In this document: positions 8,258 to 16,862 of the stretch, one piece after another
Numbering within the stretch: the stretch's first letter is position 1
How the letters are laid out: each line of letters begins with the position of its first letter
Assembly (NCBI GenBank): GCA_038323375.1
Contig: JBBQGV010000009.1
Span: 1-64,000, forward strand
Reading direction: 5' to 3'
Length of the DNA stretch: 64,000 nucleotides
Source: JABWAJ01 sp038323375
GTDB lineage: Bacteria; Bacteroidota; Bacteroidia; Chitinophagales; Saprospiraceae
Program-made: the position numbers and the translations under genes
Notes under the pieces: model-generated
Database searches by the model: none
Told to the model about the DNA's origin: nothing
What the model saw: the letters and a program-made list of their open reading frames with translations, nothing else

Positions 8258-9103
8258 ATGTATATTTTTTACAAAGCTGCTGATCTCCGCAGCCATTTAG
8301 AACTGCGGGTAAGCAGCAGCGCAATTGGGTTCATACCCACGATGGGCGCTTTACATGAAGGCCATCTGGCGCTCATTCGCGCCGCGCAGGCCGACGGGTG
8401 CTACACCGTATGCAGCATTTTTGTCAATCCCACCCAGTTTAACGATCCTTCAGATCTGGACAAGTATCCCCGGACACCTGAAAAAGACACAGAATTGCTG
8501 GCAAAGGTTGGATGCGATGTGATTTTCATGCCGGAAGTCGAAGAAATTTATCCGCCGGGGGCCAATCCCGATTTTGAAATTGATTTTGAAGGCCTTGACC
8601 TGGTCATGGAAGGTTTTTTTCGCCCCGGGCATTTCAAAGGGGTTGCCCAGGTGGTGAAGCGTTTGCTAGACCTTGTTGGCCCCGACAAGCTGTACATGGG
8701 GCAAAAAGACTTTCAGCAGGTGGTTGTCGTTCGGCATCTCATCCGCGTCACCGGATTTCCGGTGGAGCTGATCGTTGTGCCTACGGTGCGTGAGGAGGAC
8801 GGATTAGCCATGAGTTCCCGCAATGCGCGGCTTTCTCCCGGGGAGCGCAGGCAAGGCCCCGTCATCTATCAAACACTGCTGGCAGCCAAAAGCAAAGCAG
8901 CAAAAGGGATTCCACCGGCTGAAATCAGCCGCGAAGCCATGTCCGCCCTTTCAGAGGCTGGATTCACCCCAGAATATTTTGACCTTGTAAGCGTCGAAAC
9001 CTTGCAGTTAGTCGGCACCATGGCCGACGCAGAGGAAGTAGTCGCCTGTGTTGCGGCCTGGTTGGAAGGGGTGCGATTGATAGACAACATGGCCATGAAG
9101 TAG
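8258..9103 (+). CDS. panC: Pantothenate synthetase
   Basis: PanC joins pantoate and beta-alanine with ATP. The chosen ATG gives 281 residues, the usual length; an upstream in-frame ATG at 8177 would add 27 unconserved residues, and AAAGGAAAA lies just before 8258. Motifs visible are IGFIPTMGALHEGHLALIR (with the HxGH ATP signature), FVNPTQF, GPDKLYMGQKDFQQ and a KMSKS-like VREEDGLAMSSRN. The beta-alanine supplier panD lies in the divergent cluster. Confidence 0.97.
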   Translation: MYIFYKAADLRSHLELRVSSSAIGFIPTMGALHEGHLALIRAAQADGCYTVCSIFVNPTQFNDPSDLDKYPRTPEKDTELLAKVGCDVIFMPEVEEIYPPGANPDFEIDFEGLDLVMEGFFRPGHFKGVAQVVKRLLDLVGPDKLYMGQKDFQQVVVVRHLIRVTGFPVELIVVPTVREEDGLAMSSRNARLSPGERRQGPVIYQTLLAAKSKAAKGIPPAEISREAMSALSEAGFTPEYFDLVSVETLQLVGTMADAEEVVACVAAWLEGVRLIDNMAMK

Positions 9104-9123
9104 CGTTTGTGTGCATCCGGGAC

Positions 9124-9340
9124 ATTAGACTTGTTGCGACGGGATCATCGCGGGCTCACCTACTCTTCGCCTTTTTTCGGTCACGTAGCTGGGCTATGTT
9201 CTCTCAAAAAGCCTTTGATTGGGTGACTGAGCGATCTCGAAAGGGGAATGCCCAGTGGGCATTCAAGTGAAGGAATGCGCCAGCAGTGGTGTAGCAGCTC
9301 ATTTTTCCCACCACGCTGCCCCCATCGCAACAAGTCTATT
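9124..9340. repeat. Palindromic intergenic element A
   Basis: This 217-bp element is bounded by 20-base inverted repeats: ATTAGACTTGTTGCGACGGG (9124-9143) and its complement with one mismatch at 9321-9340. The core at 9181-9213 holds CGTAGCTGGGCTATG and CAAAAAGCC. It fills the gap between panC and xth. Single arms of the same sequence recur at 57099-57118 and 63406-63425. It has no coding capacity, so it looks like a MITE or large REP-type element. Confidence 0.7.
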
Positions 9341-9350
9341 TGATTTTAAA

Positions 9351-10115
9351 TCAGTCTGCCAACTCCAAAAAAACGGCGCAATGGTCTGAATGCACCACAC
9401 TCATTTTGTGGTCGGAAGCGCGGAGGCGATCGCGCAGGTTGTCGGTAACCGATAAATAATCAATGCGCCAGCCCTTATTGTTGGCGCGGGCATTAAAGCG
9501 AAAACTCCACCAGCTGTATTCAATTTTGTCGGGATTGAGGAAGCGGTAAGCATCGGTGAAGCCGTTGCTGAACCACTTGGTCATCCAGGCTCGCTCTTCC
9601 GGAAGGAAGCCGGAGGATTTTTTATTGCCCACCGGGTCGTGGATGTCCTTTTCGGTATGCGCGATGTTGTAATCGCCCACGATGATGAGCTTCGGGCGTT
9701 CTTTTTTTAAGGCATCTACCCAAGTGTAAAAATTATCTAAGAACACCATCTTGAAGTCCTGGCGCGCTTCGCCCGTAGTGCCCGAAGGGAAATAACAGTT
9801 GAGCAGCGTCCAGTCGCCAAAATCTAACCGGATGATTCGACCTTCACGGTCGTAAGCTTCCATGCCACAGCCTTTGATGACCTGATCCGGCTTTATTCGG
9901 GTGAGCACAGCAACACCGCTGTATCCTTTTTTTTCTGCATCGAACCAGTAGTGGTGGTAGCCCAGTTCCTCAAATTCAGTCGGGTCGAACTGCCCGGCCT
10001 GGGCTTTGGTTTCCTGAAGGCAAATGATGTCAAAGTCGTTGGCGCGCACCCAATCGGTGAAACCTTTGGAGAGAGCCGAACGGATGCCGTTGAGATTGTA
10101 AGTGATGATTTTCAT
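9351..10115 (-). CDS. xth: Exodeoxyribonuclease III
   Basis: An AP endonuclease/3'-5' exonuclease of base-excision repair. The start MKIITYNLNGIRSALSKGF is preferred (254 residues); an in-frame ATG 21 bases upstream adds only MQTLAPG. Family motifs visible are LQETKAQ (metal-binding Glu), GDYNIAH (catalytic Asp/Asn) and SDHCAVFLEL (catalytic Asp-His). It is transcribed towards element A and has element B on its 5' side, so it is probably monocistronic. Confidence 0.95.
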   Translation of the reverse strand: MKIITYNLNGIRSALSKGFTDWVRANDFDIICLQETKAQAGQFDPTEFEELGYHHYWFDAEKKGYSGVAVLTRIKPDQVIKGCGMEAYDREGRIIRLDFGDWTLLNCYFPSGTTGEARQDFKMVFLDNFYTWVDALKKERPKLIIVGDYNIAHTEKDIHDPVGNKKSSGFLPEERAWMTKWFSNGFTDAYRFLNPDKIEYSWWSFRFNARANNKGWRIDYLSVTDNLRDRLRASDHKMSVVHSDHCAVFLELAD

Positions 10116-10150
10116 ACCGGGTGCGAGTGTTTGCATGCTAATCGGAATTT

Positions 10151-10312
10151 AGAGCTTGTTGAGGATTTCGTCAATCGGCTACGAGTGGCAAATTTTATTT
10201 TATACTGCGTTGATTTTTTTCACCATAGCTGCTGGCTATGTCTGCAAAAACCGCCTTGTCTAAAATAAAATTTCCTCACACTCGCTCGATCACGAAAACC
10301 CCAACAAGCTCT
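10151..10312. repeat. Palindromic intergenic element B
   Basis: This 162-bp element has imperfect terminal inverted repeats (AGAGCTTGTTGAGG... at 10151 and ...CCAACAAGCTCT ending 10312) and a second inner pair around AAATTTTATTTTA/TAAAATAAAATTT. The centre, CATAGCTGCTGGCTATG at 10221-10240, can itself fold, and is followed by CAAAAACCGCC. It has the same plan as elements A, C and D. The arm sequence AACAAGCTCT recurs alone near 30747 and 41544. Confidence 0.65.
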
Positions 10313-10378
10313 TAGTGCAATTATCGCGTTTTTTAAACGAAAATGAGGCTAACAGCGTAGCTTAATTGAGCCTTGCTT

Positions 10379-10830
10379 TTAATAAAACGCCCATCCTACT
10401 TTCAAAATCATGGTGCCTCGTGCTTCTGTTCTTCTGTTTGATTGATCCCCATAGCGCCACCATACGGGTCTGAAACCGGGTCTGGGCAATGATCTTGTGT
10501 ATATTTTGTACCCGGCTTCGGCGGTATAGCCCGAAAAGCTATTCCATTCAACCCTATTGGCGGCAGTGGCAAAAGAGATGAGCTTTCCGACGCCTGCTTC
10601 GATGTATTCCCGGGATGTAATGCGCAAGGCTGCCGATAAGTGGATTTTAGAATATTGCGCACCAATCAATTCGCCGACAGAGACTTTTAGCATCAGTCGT
10701 GGGGCAGCCACTAAACTATCCGTGCGCTGGGCCTATTTCAAAAATGAGCAAATCCTGGAAGTTGTTGACATAAAGGTAGGTGCCAACCCTTGCGTCTGTT
10801 CCAGAATATCCATCAGCGCAAAATTTTAGC
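10379..10830 (-). pseudogene. Remnant of an outer-membrane beta-barrel protein gene
   Basis: On the minus strand one frame (about 10830-10730) reads GYSGTDARVGTYLYVNNFQ... to a stop, and a second frame continues to 10379, ending TMILKVGWAFY. The alternating hydrophobic pattern and the terminal aromatic residue are typical of the last strands of an outer-membrane barrel. A frame change and lack of a start or signal peptide show it is broken. The parent family is not identifiable. Confidence 0.4.
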
Positions 10831-10920
10831 AGCCCCAAAACAGCAGGCTGCACATAAGCGCTAAGAAGTAATGTTTTCCTGGCATAATCTGGCTTTTATA
10901 TAAAGACGAGCCGCAAAGGG

Positions 10921-10999
10921 ATTTCGCTGCTTCGCTGCAACGATGTTGCATTAAAAAGAAAAGCCTGCCCAAGCATCCATAAACCAAATCCCAGCAAGG
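10921..10999 (-). pseudogene. Fragment of a second LysE-type transporter gene
   Basis: These 79 bases are about 80% identical to 12661-12739, the 3' end of the LysE gene. Translated, they give LLGFGLWMLGQAFLFNATSL, against LLGFGLWLLGQVVFFNTTSL in the intact gene. The reading frame is kept, so this was a coding paralogue whose upstream part is gone. The hipBA module begins directly at the broken end. Confidence 0.65.
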
Positions 11000-11009
11000 T
11001 CGTTCGTCA

Positions 11010-12230
11010 TTATGGGCATATTACTTTTTGTATCCTGTTTTTCAATTCCCGGCTTACGCCACAGGATGCAGCATATTTTTCCCAATTATTGACGATGCCC
11101 CGCACTTCATCAATGATGGTTTCTGCGTTTTTTATTTTAAAGTAATCTGCCAATTCCATCAGGTGTTTTTTGGAAGGGTTGGCGCTCTCGCCCGCTACCA
11201 TGGTGCTGTGCATTCCATGGCCTGAATAGGAAAAAGTCAAATCATACGCCGGTGCCATTTTCCAGGCGCCTTTGGCATCCAGCAAAAACGAAACGTTTTT
11301 GCTGTGGTCATCCCTGTTGTTGGCAAAAACATTAAAGGTGGCAAGGCGCAGTATTTTTTCATAGGCCCGCACATCTTTTTCGAGGGTAAAGGCGCAGTCC
11401 ATCAAATGGCCGTAATCCATGGTGCTCAACCGAAAATTATCGTGCATCATGCCTGCTGCGGAATGCAGGTGCAGCCGATTGTTGCCGCTTCTGTCAAATC
11501 GTTTTGTGCCAAAATAGACCAAGCCAGTTTTACCTTCAAACAGTTTGGATTCGCTCATTTCAATGCCGGCATCCAACGCCATTTTATGGTACGCAAACTC
11601 GATGTTTGCGATATTCGGGGCATCTAAAGAAGAAGGAAATTTTATCAACCAGTGTTCATAGTTTAGAGGCATAACTTTTTCATTTCCAATCAAATGTCCC
11701 GTCAAGGGGTCATAACCAACCAAAATTTTAGGGCGTGCACCACCTGACGAACCGGCAAGTTTGTTCAATTCATCCAACACGTCCGTGGCGGCACCTGAAA
11801 GGATCAAGCGGGTAGCATTGGCAATCTCATCCAGCTCAATTTCAAACTCGCCAGCACTTTCTACGGGCATTTCGGGTCTGAAAATCAAGGCACCCATCCC
11901 ATTGCTCCCTACAAATGCCAATCGGTCGAGCGGGGTAATTTCGCCAATCGAAACACCTTTTGCAGCCAATGCCCTGTCCAATAGCAACCTGCCCCAACCG
12001 TCGGGCAATGAATCGGCAAATACGCCAAACAGTCCTTCAAACGGGGCGTCGTTTGCCTGGTTTACCGCGCTGTTTAATTTTAGTTTGATGGGCGATATCT
12101 CCAGACCTTTTTTTATAAAATCGGGGTAATATTTGAAATAGATCTGCTTAGAATCATGTACCAGCTCTCCCAATTCCATTTCTGCTTCATCGAACCGGAT
12201 AGAGATAATCAATTTTTTGACATGTTCCAT
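11010..12230 (-). CDS. hipA: HipA-family serine/threonine kinase toxin
   Basis: HipA toxins phosphorylate translation factors such as glutamyl-tRNA synthetase and cause growth arrest and persistence. The 406 residues are close to family length. The N-terminal HipA_N region includes FEGLFGVFADSLPDGWGRLL. Kinase features are the Ser/Gly-rich loop SSGGARPKIL (161-170), KFPSS, the catalytic loop NNRDDHSKN (304-312) and the metal-binding DLT (330-332). All catalytic residues are present. Its ATG overlaps the TGA of the antitoxin gene by one base, so the two are translationally coupled. Confidence 0.93.
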   Translation of the reverse strand: MEHVKKLIISIRFDEAEMELGELVHDSKQIYFKYYPDFIKKGLEISPIKLKLNSAVNQANDAPFEGLFGVFADSLPDGWGRLLLDRALAAKGVSIGEITPLDRLAFVGSNGMGALIFRPEMPVESAGEFEIELDEIANATRLILSGAATDVLDELNKLAGSSGGARPKILVGYDPLTGHLIGNEKVMPLNYEHWLIKFPSSLDAPNIANIEFAYHKMALDAGIEMSESKLFEGKTGLVYFGTKRFDRSGNNRLHLHSAAGMMHDNFRLSTMDYGHLMDCAFTLEKDVRAYEKILRLATFNVFANNRDDHSKNVSFLLDAKGAWKMAPAYDLTFSYSGHGMHSTMVAGESANPSKKHLMELADYFKIKNAETIIDEVRGIVNNWEKYAASCGVSRELKNRIQKVICP

Positions 12231-12520
12231 CAGATTCTGGTTTTATCGCTGAATAATTTTTCTATTTCCTTTAAATTTTCAACGGGCTTTAAGACCAAAT
12301 CAAAGTCGTGAAGACGGTCCAGCATTTCCATTAATTTCAACAGCGATTCCAAAGAAATCTGCCCGGTAGTCTCAAAGCGTTTAAGGCTGCCAAGGGAGAC
12401 CCCTGAGCGTTTAGCCAACTCACTTTGCGAAAAACCCGCTTGTTTCCGTAAGGTTTTATGCCTGAGGGCAATTTCCGCTAAATAATCGTATGGTTTTTTG
12501 GTTATCCCAAATTTTGCCAT
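12230..12520 (-). CDS. hipB: HipB-type HTH antitoxin
   Basis: A 96-residue XRE helix-turn-helix protein: residues ~20-75 read RHKTLRKQAGFSQSELAKRSGVSLGSLKRFETTGQISLESLLKLMEML, a Cro/C1-type domain. It lies directly upstream of hipA with a TGATG overlap. Such antitoxins bind HipA and repress their own promoter, and a palindrome suited to this overlaps the start codon region (12519-12542). Confidence 0.9.
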   Translation of the reverse strand: MAKFGITKKPYDYLAEIALRHKTLRKQAGFSQSELAKRSGVSLGSLKRFETTGQISLESLLKLMEMLDRLHDFDLVLKPVENLKEIEKLFSDKTRI

Positions 12521-12545
12521 TTGTCTAATATTTTAAACAAATGTA
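12519..12545 (-). promoter_or_regulatory. hipBA promoter and likely operator
   Basis: On the minus strand TACATTTG (12538-12545) fits the TAnnTTTG -7 element, 17 bases before the hipB ATG. The inverted repeat ATTTGT...ACAAAT (12519-12542) covers the -7 element and start, as expected of an autoregulated antitoxin operator. The role is inferred from position. Confidence 0.5.
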
Positions 12546-12671
12546 CGTAATTTCAGTAAAAGTGGATAATATATTGGCTATTTTATGAGTAGTGTGCTTT
12601 CCAATAGTTGGTTAGGTGGCTTTCAATCCAAGGCAGCAGCATAAATGGATTTGTGAGGAGATTTCGCTGCT

Positions 12672-13313
12672 TCACTGCAACGATGTTGTATTAAAAAACA
12701 CAACCTGTCCGAGCAGCCAAAGTCCAAAACCCAGCAAGGCCAGGCCGGAAATACGCCGAAGCCAGACAATATGGCTCGGATTTAAAAATCGCCGGATCGC
12801 TTTGGCGAATAAGACTTTTGCGGAGTCGGCTAACATAACGGTCAGCATGATGCCCAAACACAGCATCCACAAATCGCCGGTCGAAAAATCCTGCTGAACG
12901 GCCATTGCGCCAATAGCGCCCATCCAGAAAAAAACAGTAAACGGGTTGATCGTATTGATCAAAAAACCTTTGATGAATAATTGGAGGTCTGTTTTTCGGG
13001 AAGGAGAAAAATTGTCGAACCCGGGCGCTTCTTTAGAAAGCAACATACTTATGCCACCGCCACCGAGGGTGAAAGCGCCCAGTAGCGTTATCCAAAACCG
13101 GAATTCGGGTTGTGTACTCAGCGCGTTTAGATAAGAAAACCCCCAGAGCAAGGCTGCAATAAAAAGCCAGTCGCTGATCCAGATACCCAAAGCCACGCTA
13201 AATCCTCCACGTGTGCCCCGTTCAATGCCCGCCTGCAGTAATGCAAAGAGCAAGGGCCCTGCCAGAATGCTGAGGAGGAGGCCGATTTTGATGCTTTCCA
13301 GGAACGAAGTCAT
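12672..13313 (-). CDS. LysE-family amino-acid exporter
   Basis: The start MTSFLESIKIGLLLSILAGPLLFALLQAGIERG gives 213 residues, the usual LysE/RhtB length with about six membrane segments. The Gly-Pro motif in helix 1 and the GFSVALGIWISDW segment match the family. The ATG overlaps the TGA of the upstream monooxygenase gene (ATGA), showing coupled translation; an upstream in-frame start inside that gene is less likely. The substrate cannot be told from sequence. Its 3' end is duplicated at 10921-10999. Confidence 0.88.
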   Translation of the reverse strand: MTSFLESIKIGLLLSILAGPLLFALLQAGIERGTRGGFSVALGIWISDWLFIAALLWGFSYLNALSTQPEFRFWITLLGAFTLGGGGISMLLSKEAPGFDNFSPSRKTDLQLFIKGFLINTINPFTVFFWMGAIGAMAVQQDFSTGDLWMLCLGIMLTVMLADSAKVLFAKAIRRFLNPSHIVWLRRISGLALLGFGLWLLGQVVFFNTTSLQ

Positions 13314-14650
13314 GAAACATTCTCCTTTTGAGGTACCGAAACGACTTTCCAATCCGGCGCCGCAACAGGAATCTGGCTTTTTAGATTTTTGAGAAACTGG
13401 TGGTAATGGACTTCTATGCTGTGTCTTTTCGACGGCAAAAATGCTTTGGCGATGTATTCGGCATCTTTTTCCGCCAGCATTTTTAGATTGGCTGGCAGCT
13501 TCCAGCGGCGCGCTACATAATTGGCGGCCAGTTTTGACTGATAATCACTCAGTGGCCAGATAGCGCCCTGCGGCTGGAACAATCCTATGAAAACGAGCGT
13601 TGGATGCCTGGCGTGGAACATGCGCAAATAAAGAGGAACCCGCTCCGCTTCTTCGTAATTGATGAAATCCGGCGCAAAAAAGGGCAATGCAATTTTATAA
13701 CCGGTTGCTGCAATGATGACGTCGTAGGTTTCTTTTTTTCCATCCTCGAAATAAACATCTTTGCCGTCAATGCGTTGGATGCCCCGCCGGGGATGCACTT
13801 TGCCGTGCCCGATTTTGTACAACAACTCCGAATTGACGGTTGGGTGCGCTTTGGTCACAGGGAATTTGGGGTTCAAAAGACCGTAGCGCTCATAACGGCC
13901 AATTTGGAGGTACAAGCCAATTCTCCGCAGCAAAGCCGCCAGTGATTCCGGCAACCAAAGCAGGCCCTGGTTGAACGTATCGGTGGGTTGTCCCAGGAAA
14001 AACTTAGGCACGATGTATTGCGCACTGCGCATGCTGATGGCGACAGAACGCGCTACCCGGCTTATTTCCACCGCGCAATCGCAGGCTGAGTTGCCGCCGC
14101 CAATCACCAGAATGCGCTTATTGCGAAAGGGGGTATTGACCTTGTAAGCATGCGCATGCAGGTACTCCCCGGTAAACGTTCCGGATAACTCCGGGTGCCG
14201 GGGAACATTGTGGTGGCCGTTGGCGACAAAGAGAAAATCAAACCAATTTTCCTGCCCGTCTTCCAGCATGACTTTCCAGCGATCGTCCGCTCCTTTTTGT
14301 ACCGATTTCACCCGGGTATTGAACCGGATATAGGCGTGAAGCCCAAAATGAGCAGCGTAGTCCTCAAAGTATTGAAGGAGTTGTTCGTGTGAAGGATAGG
14401 CCGGGTAGTGTTCAGGCATCGGAAAATCCAGGTATTCCGACAAGGATTTCGAACTGATGATGTGCGTTGTTTCGCAAATGCTGGAATGCCCCTCTTTTTC
14501 GGAATAGAGCCAATTCCCGCCGATGCGCTCGTTTTGTTCATAACATACGATGTCGGTGATGCCTGCCTGGATGAGGTTTTTTATGGCGGCAATTCCCGAA
14601 CATCCGGCTCCGATGACGCAGACGCTAGAGCTTGGTGTGGTAGTCGTCAT
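13310..14650 (-). CDS. Flavin-containing monooxygenase
   Basis: The 446 residues carry the FAD-binding GAGCSG motif (residues 14-19, VCVIGAGCSG), the NADPH-binding VIGGGNSA motif near 190, and the FMO/Baeyer-Villiger fingerprint FTGEYLHAHAYK (FxGxxxHxxxY/F). This supports an NADPH-dependent oxygenation of a soft nucleophile (N or S) or a ketone; the substrate is unknown. Coupling to the LysE gene suggests that the product, or a related amine, is exported. The hisD gene ends 43 bases upstream on the same strand. Confidence 0.9.
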   Translation of the reverse strand: MTTTTPSSSVCVIGAGCSGIAAIKNLIQAGITDIVCYEQNERIGGNWLYSEKEGHSSICETTHIISSKSLSEYLDFPMPEHYPAYPSHEQLLQYFEDYAAHFGLHAYIRFNTRVKSVQKGADDRWKVMLEDGQENWFDFLFVANGHHNVPRHPELSGTFTGEYLHAHAYKVNTPFRNKRILVIGGGNSACDCAVEISRVARSVAISMRSAQYIVPKFFLGQPTDTFNQGLLWLPESLAALLRRIGLYLQIGRYERYGLLNPKFPVTKAHPTVNSELLYKIGHGKVHPRRGIQRIDGKDVYFEDGKKETYDVIIAATGYKIALPFFAPDFINYEEAERVPLYLRMFHARHPTLVFIGLFQPQGAIWPLSDYQSKLAANYVARRWKLPANLKMLAEKDAEYIAKAFLPSKRHSIEVHYHQFLKNLKSQIPVAAPDWKVVSVPQKENVS

Positions 14651-14693
14651 ATCCTTGTTGCTGGTTTTCGATTGCTATACTTCTGATCCGTTA

Positions 14694-15971
14694 TTAAAGC
14701 CCGATCCTTACGCCTACCGCCCGGCTATGCCCCACCAGAGCCTCTGCTTCTGCCATACACATCACGGCTGGCCCAAGCAATTCCAGTCCTTCGCGGGTGA
14801 TTTCCTGGAAAGTGATCTTTTTTACAAAAGAATCGAGGGAAACGCCGCTGTACGTGCGGGCGAACCCATTGGTCGGCAGGGTGTGATTCGTGCCGGAAGC
14901 ATAGTCGCCGACAGATTCCGGGGTGTAATGCCCGAGAAAAACCGAACCGGCATTGGCGATGCCTGCTGAAAAAGCGGTGGCATCTTCCACCGACAGGATC
15001 AAGTGCTCCGGTGCATAAGCGTTGATAAAGTCTGTGGCATCCGAACGGTTTTTTAAAACAACGGCCACACTATTGGCCATAGCCGCCTGTGCGATGTCGC
15101 GGCGCGGCAGGGACTCCAATTGCCGTTCGATGGCTGCCAACACTTGCTGCACGAAGGTTTCCTCAAAAGCAACCAACACGACTTGGCTGTCGGCGCCGTG
15201 TTCTGCTTGTGATAAAAGATCGGCCGCAACAAATTCAGGGTTTGCTGTGTGGTCGGCACAAACCAGGACTTCTGAAGGGCCGGCTGGCAAGTCAATGCTG
15301 ACGCCGCTGTGCTGTACCAATTGTTTGGCGCAGGTAACGTACTGATTGCCCGGTCCGAATATTTTATAAACCGCAGGGATGCTCTCCGTACCATAAGCCA
15401 TGGCACCAATGGCCTGCACACCGCCGGCTTTGAAAACGCTGCGAATACCAGCCAGCCGGGCAGCGTATAAAATTGCCGGATGGATGGAGCCGTCGGTCTG
15501 CGGCGGGGAACATAAAACCACCTCGTTGCAACCGGCCAATGCTGCCGGTATGCCAAGCATCAGAACCGTGGAAAACAGCGGTGCCGTGCCGCCCGGAATA
15601 TAAAGGCCTACTTTTTCTATGGGCATACTCTTTCGCCAGCAGCGCACGCCAGGCATGGTTTCTATGACCTCCACGGTGTCGTGTTGCCGGATGTGGAAGC
15701 GCTCGATGTTGTCTTTTGCAAGGCGGATGGCGGCTTTCAGGTCTTCTTCCAACGTTTGTTCCGCCGCTAAGAATTCAGCTTCGCTGACTGCAAGTACGGT
15801 AATTTCAGCCTGATCGAATTGGTGGGTATAGCGCTTTACGGCTACATCGCCTTCCTCCTTTACCGCTCGCAGGATACTGTCAACAACCGTTTCCAAAGAA
15901 GCGATATCCATCGCCGGACGACGCATGAGGCTTGGCCATTCGCTCCTTTCGGGCAAAATATATGGATTCAT
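14694..15971 (-). CDS. hisD: Histidinol dehydrogenase
   Basis: HisD oxidises histidinol to histidine in two NAD-dependent steps, the end of the pathway. The 425 residues are full length. Motifs visible are YIPGGTAPLFSTVLML, AGVQAIGAMAYGTESIP, IFGPGNQYV, DLPAGPSEVLV (metal-binding region), DLLSQAEHGADSQ and the catalytic-region APEHLILSV. It overlaps hisG by four bases (ATGA), forming a hisG-hisD operon. The other his genes are absent nearby; hisF lies alone at 56.2 kb. Confidence 0.97.
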   Translation of the reverse strand: MNPYILPERSEWPSLMRRPAMDIASLETVVDSILRAVKEEGDVAVKRYTHQFDQAEITVLAVSEAEFLAAEQTLEEDLKAAIRLAKDNIERFHIRQHDTVEVIETMPGVRCWRKSMPIEKVGLYIPGGTAPLFSTVLMLGIPAALAGCNEVVLCSPPQTDGSIHPAILYAARLAGIRSVFKAGGVQAIGAMAYGTESIPAVYKIFGPGNQYVTCAKQLVQHSGVSIDLPAGPSEVLVCADHTANPEFVAADLLSQAEHGADSQVVLVAFEETFVQQVLAAIERQLESLPRRDIAQAAMANSVAVVLKNRSDATDFINAYAPEHLILSVEDATAFSAGIANAGSVFLGHYTPESVGDYASGTNHTLPTNGFARTYSGVSLDSFVKKITFQEITREGLELLGPAVMCMAEAEALVGHSRAVGVRIGL

Positions 15972-16828
15972 AGGATCATTTTTTCAATCGGCGTAATCAG
16001 AATACCCTGCGCCCCGCTCGCTTTCAGTTCGTCAATAATGTCCCAAAAACGCGCTTCGGGAATAACGGTGTGGATGGAGCACCAGCCTTCCACGGCTAAC
16101 GGCATGACCGTCGGGCTTTTCATGCCCGGCAAAATCTGCGTGATGCGTTCCACCGAACTAACGGGGGCGTTCATCAGCAGGTAGCGGTGCTGCCGCGCTT
16201 CAAGCACCGACTGGATGCGGAAAATCAGTTTATCGAGGATGCTGCCAAGTGCCGGATCTAATTGTTTGTTCGCATAGAGGTGCGCTTCCGAGCGCAGCAC
16301 CACTTCTTTTTCTTCCAATCCATTTTGGAACAGGGTGCTGCCCGAGCTGACTAAGTCGCAGATGGCGTCGGCAAGACCGATATTGGGCGCAATTTCTACC
16401 GATCCGGAAATTTCATGGATTTCGGCTTCAATGTGATTCTTTTCTAAAAAAGCATGCAGGGAGTTTGGATAAGAAGTAGCAATGCGCTTGCCTTGCAGCC
16501 ATTGCACGCCGGGATACTCAGTCGTTTTGGAAACGGCTACAGACAGGCGGCATTTGGCAAATCCCAAAGAAATGACCGACTGAATGTCTTTTTGTTTTTC
16601 TAAGTAGGTGTTTTCGCCCAGAATTCCGGCGTGGGCTACCCCGTCTTCGATGTATTGCGGAATATCGGAATTGCGCAAATAGAGTAAATCCAAAGGGAAA
16701 TTGCGCGCCTGAGCCCGCAGTTGATCCTTGCCGTCGTCCACCCTGATGCCGCATTCGCGCAGCAAACGCAGGGATTCTTCCTGCAAACGACCTGATTTTT
16801 GTATGGCAATCTTGAGCCTCGGTTCCAT
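15968..16828 (-). CDS. hisG: ATP phosphoribosyltransferase, long form
   Basis: HisG condenses ATP and PRPP, the first step of histidine synthesis. The 286-residue length and the C-terminal PTVMPLAVEGWCSIHTV region mark the long form, which has its own feedback-regulatory domain and does not need HisZ. The N-terminus reads RLKIAIQKSGRLQEESL; the PRPP loop region is DAICDLVSSGSTLFQNGL. It is first in the hisG-hisD operon and has a clear -7 element upstream. Confidence 0.97.
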   Translation of the reverse strand: MEPRLKIAIQKSGRLQEESLRLLRECGIRVDDGKDQLRAQARNFPLDLLYLRNSDIPQYIEDGVAHAGILGENTYLEKQKDIQSVISLGFAKCRLSVAVSKTTEYPGVQWLQGKRIATSYPNSLHAFLEKNHIEAEIHEISGSVEIAPNIGLADAICDLVSSGSTLFQNGLEEKEVVLRSEAHLYANKQLDPALGSILDKLIFRIQSVLEARQHRYLLMNAPVSSVERITQILPGMKSPTVMPLAVEGWCSIHTVIPEARFWDIIDELKASGAQGILITPIEKMIL

Positions 16829-16848
16829 CTAAATTAATATTTGAACAG

Positions 16849-16856
16849 CAAAGATA
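16849..16856 (-). promoter_or_regulatory. -7 promoter element of hisGD
   Basis: On the minus strand TATCTTTG fits TAnnTTTG and lies 20 bases before the hisG ATG. A TTG occurs about 15-18 bases further upstream, inside the end of the adjacent oxidase gene. Confidence 0.55.
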
Positions 16857-16862
16857 CCGACA

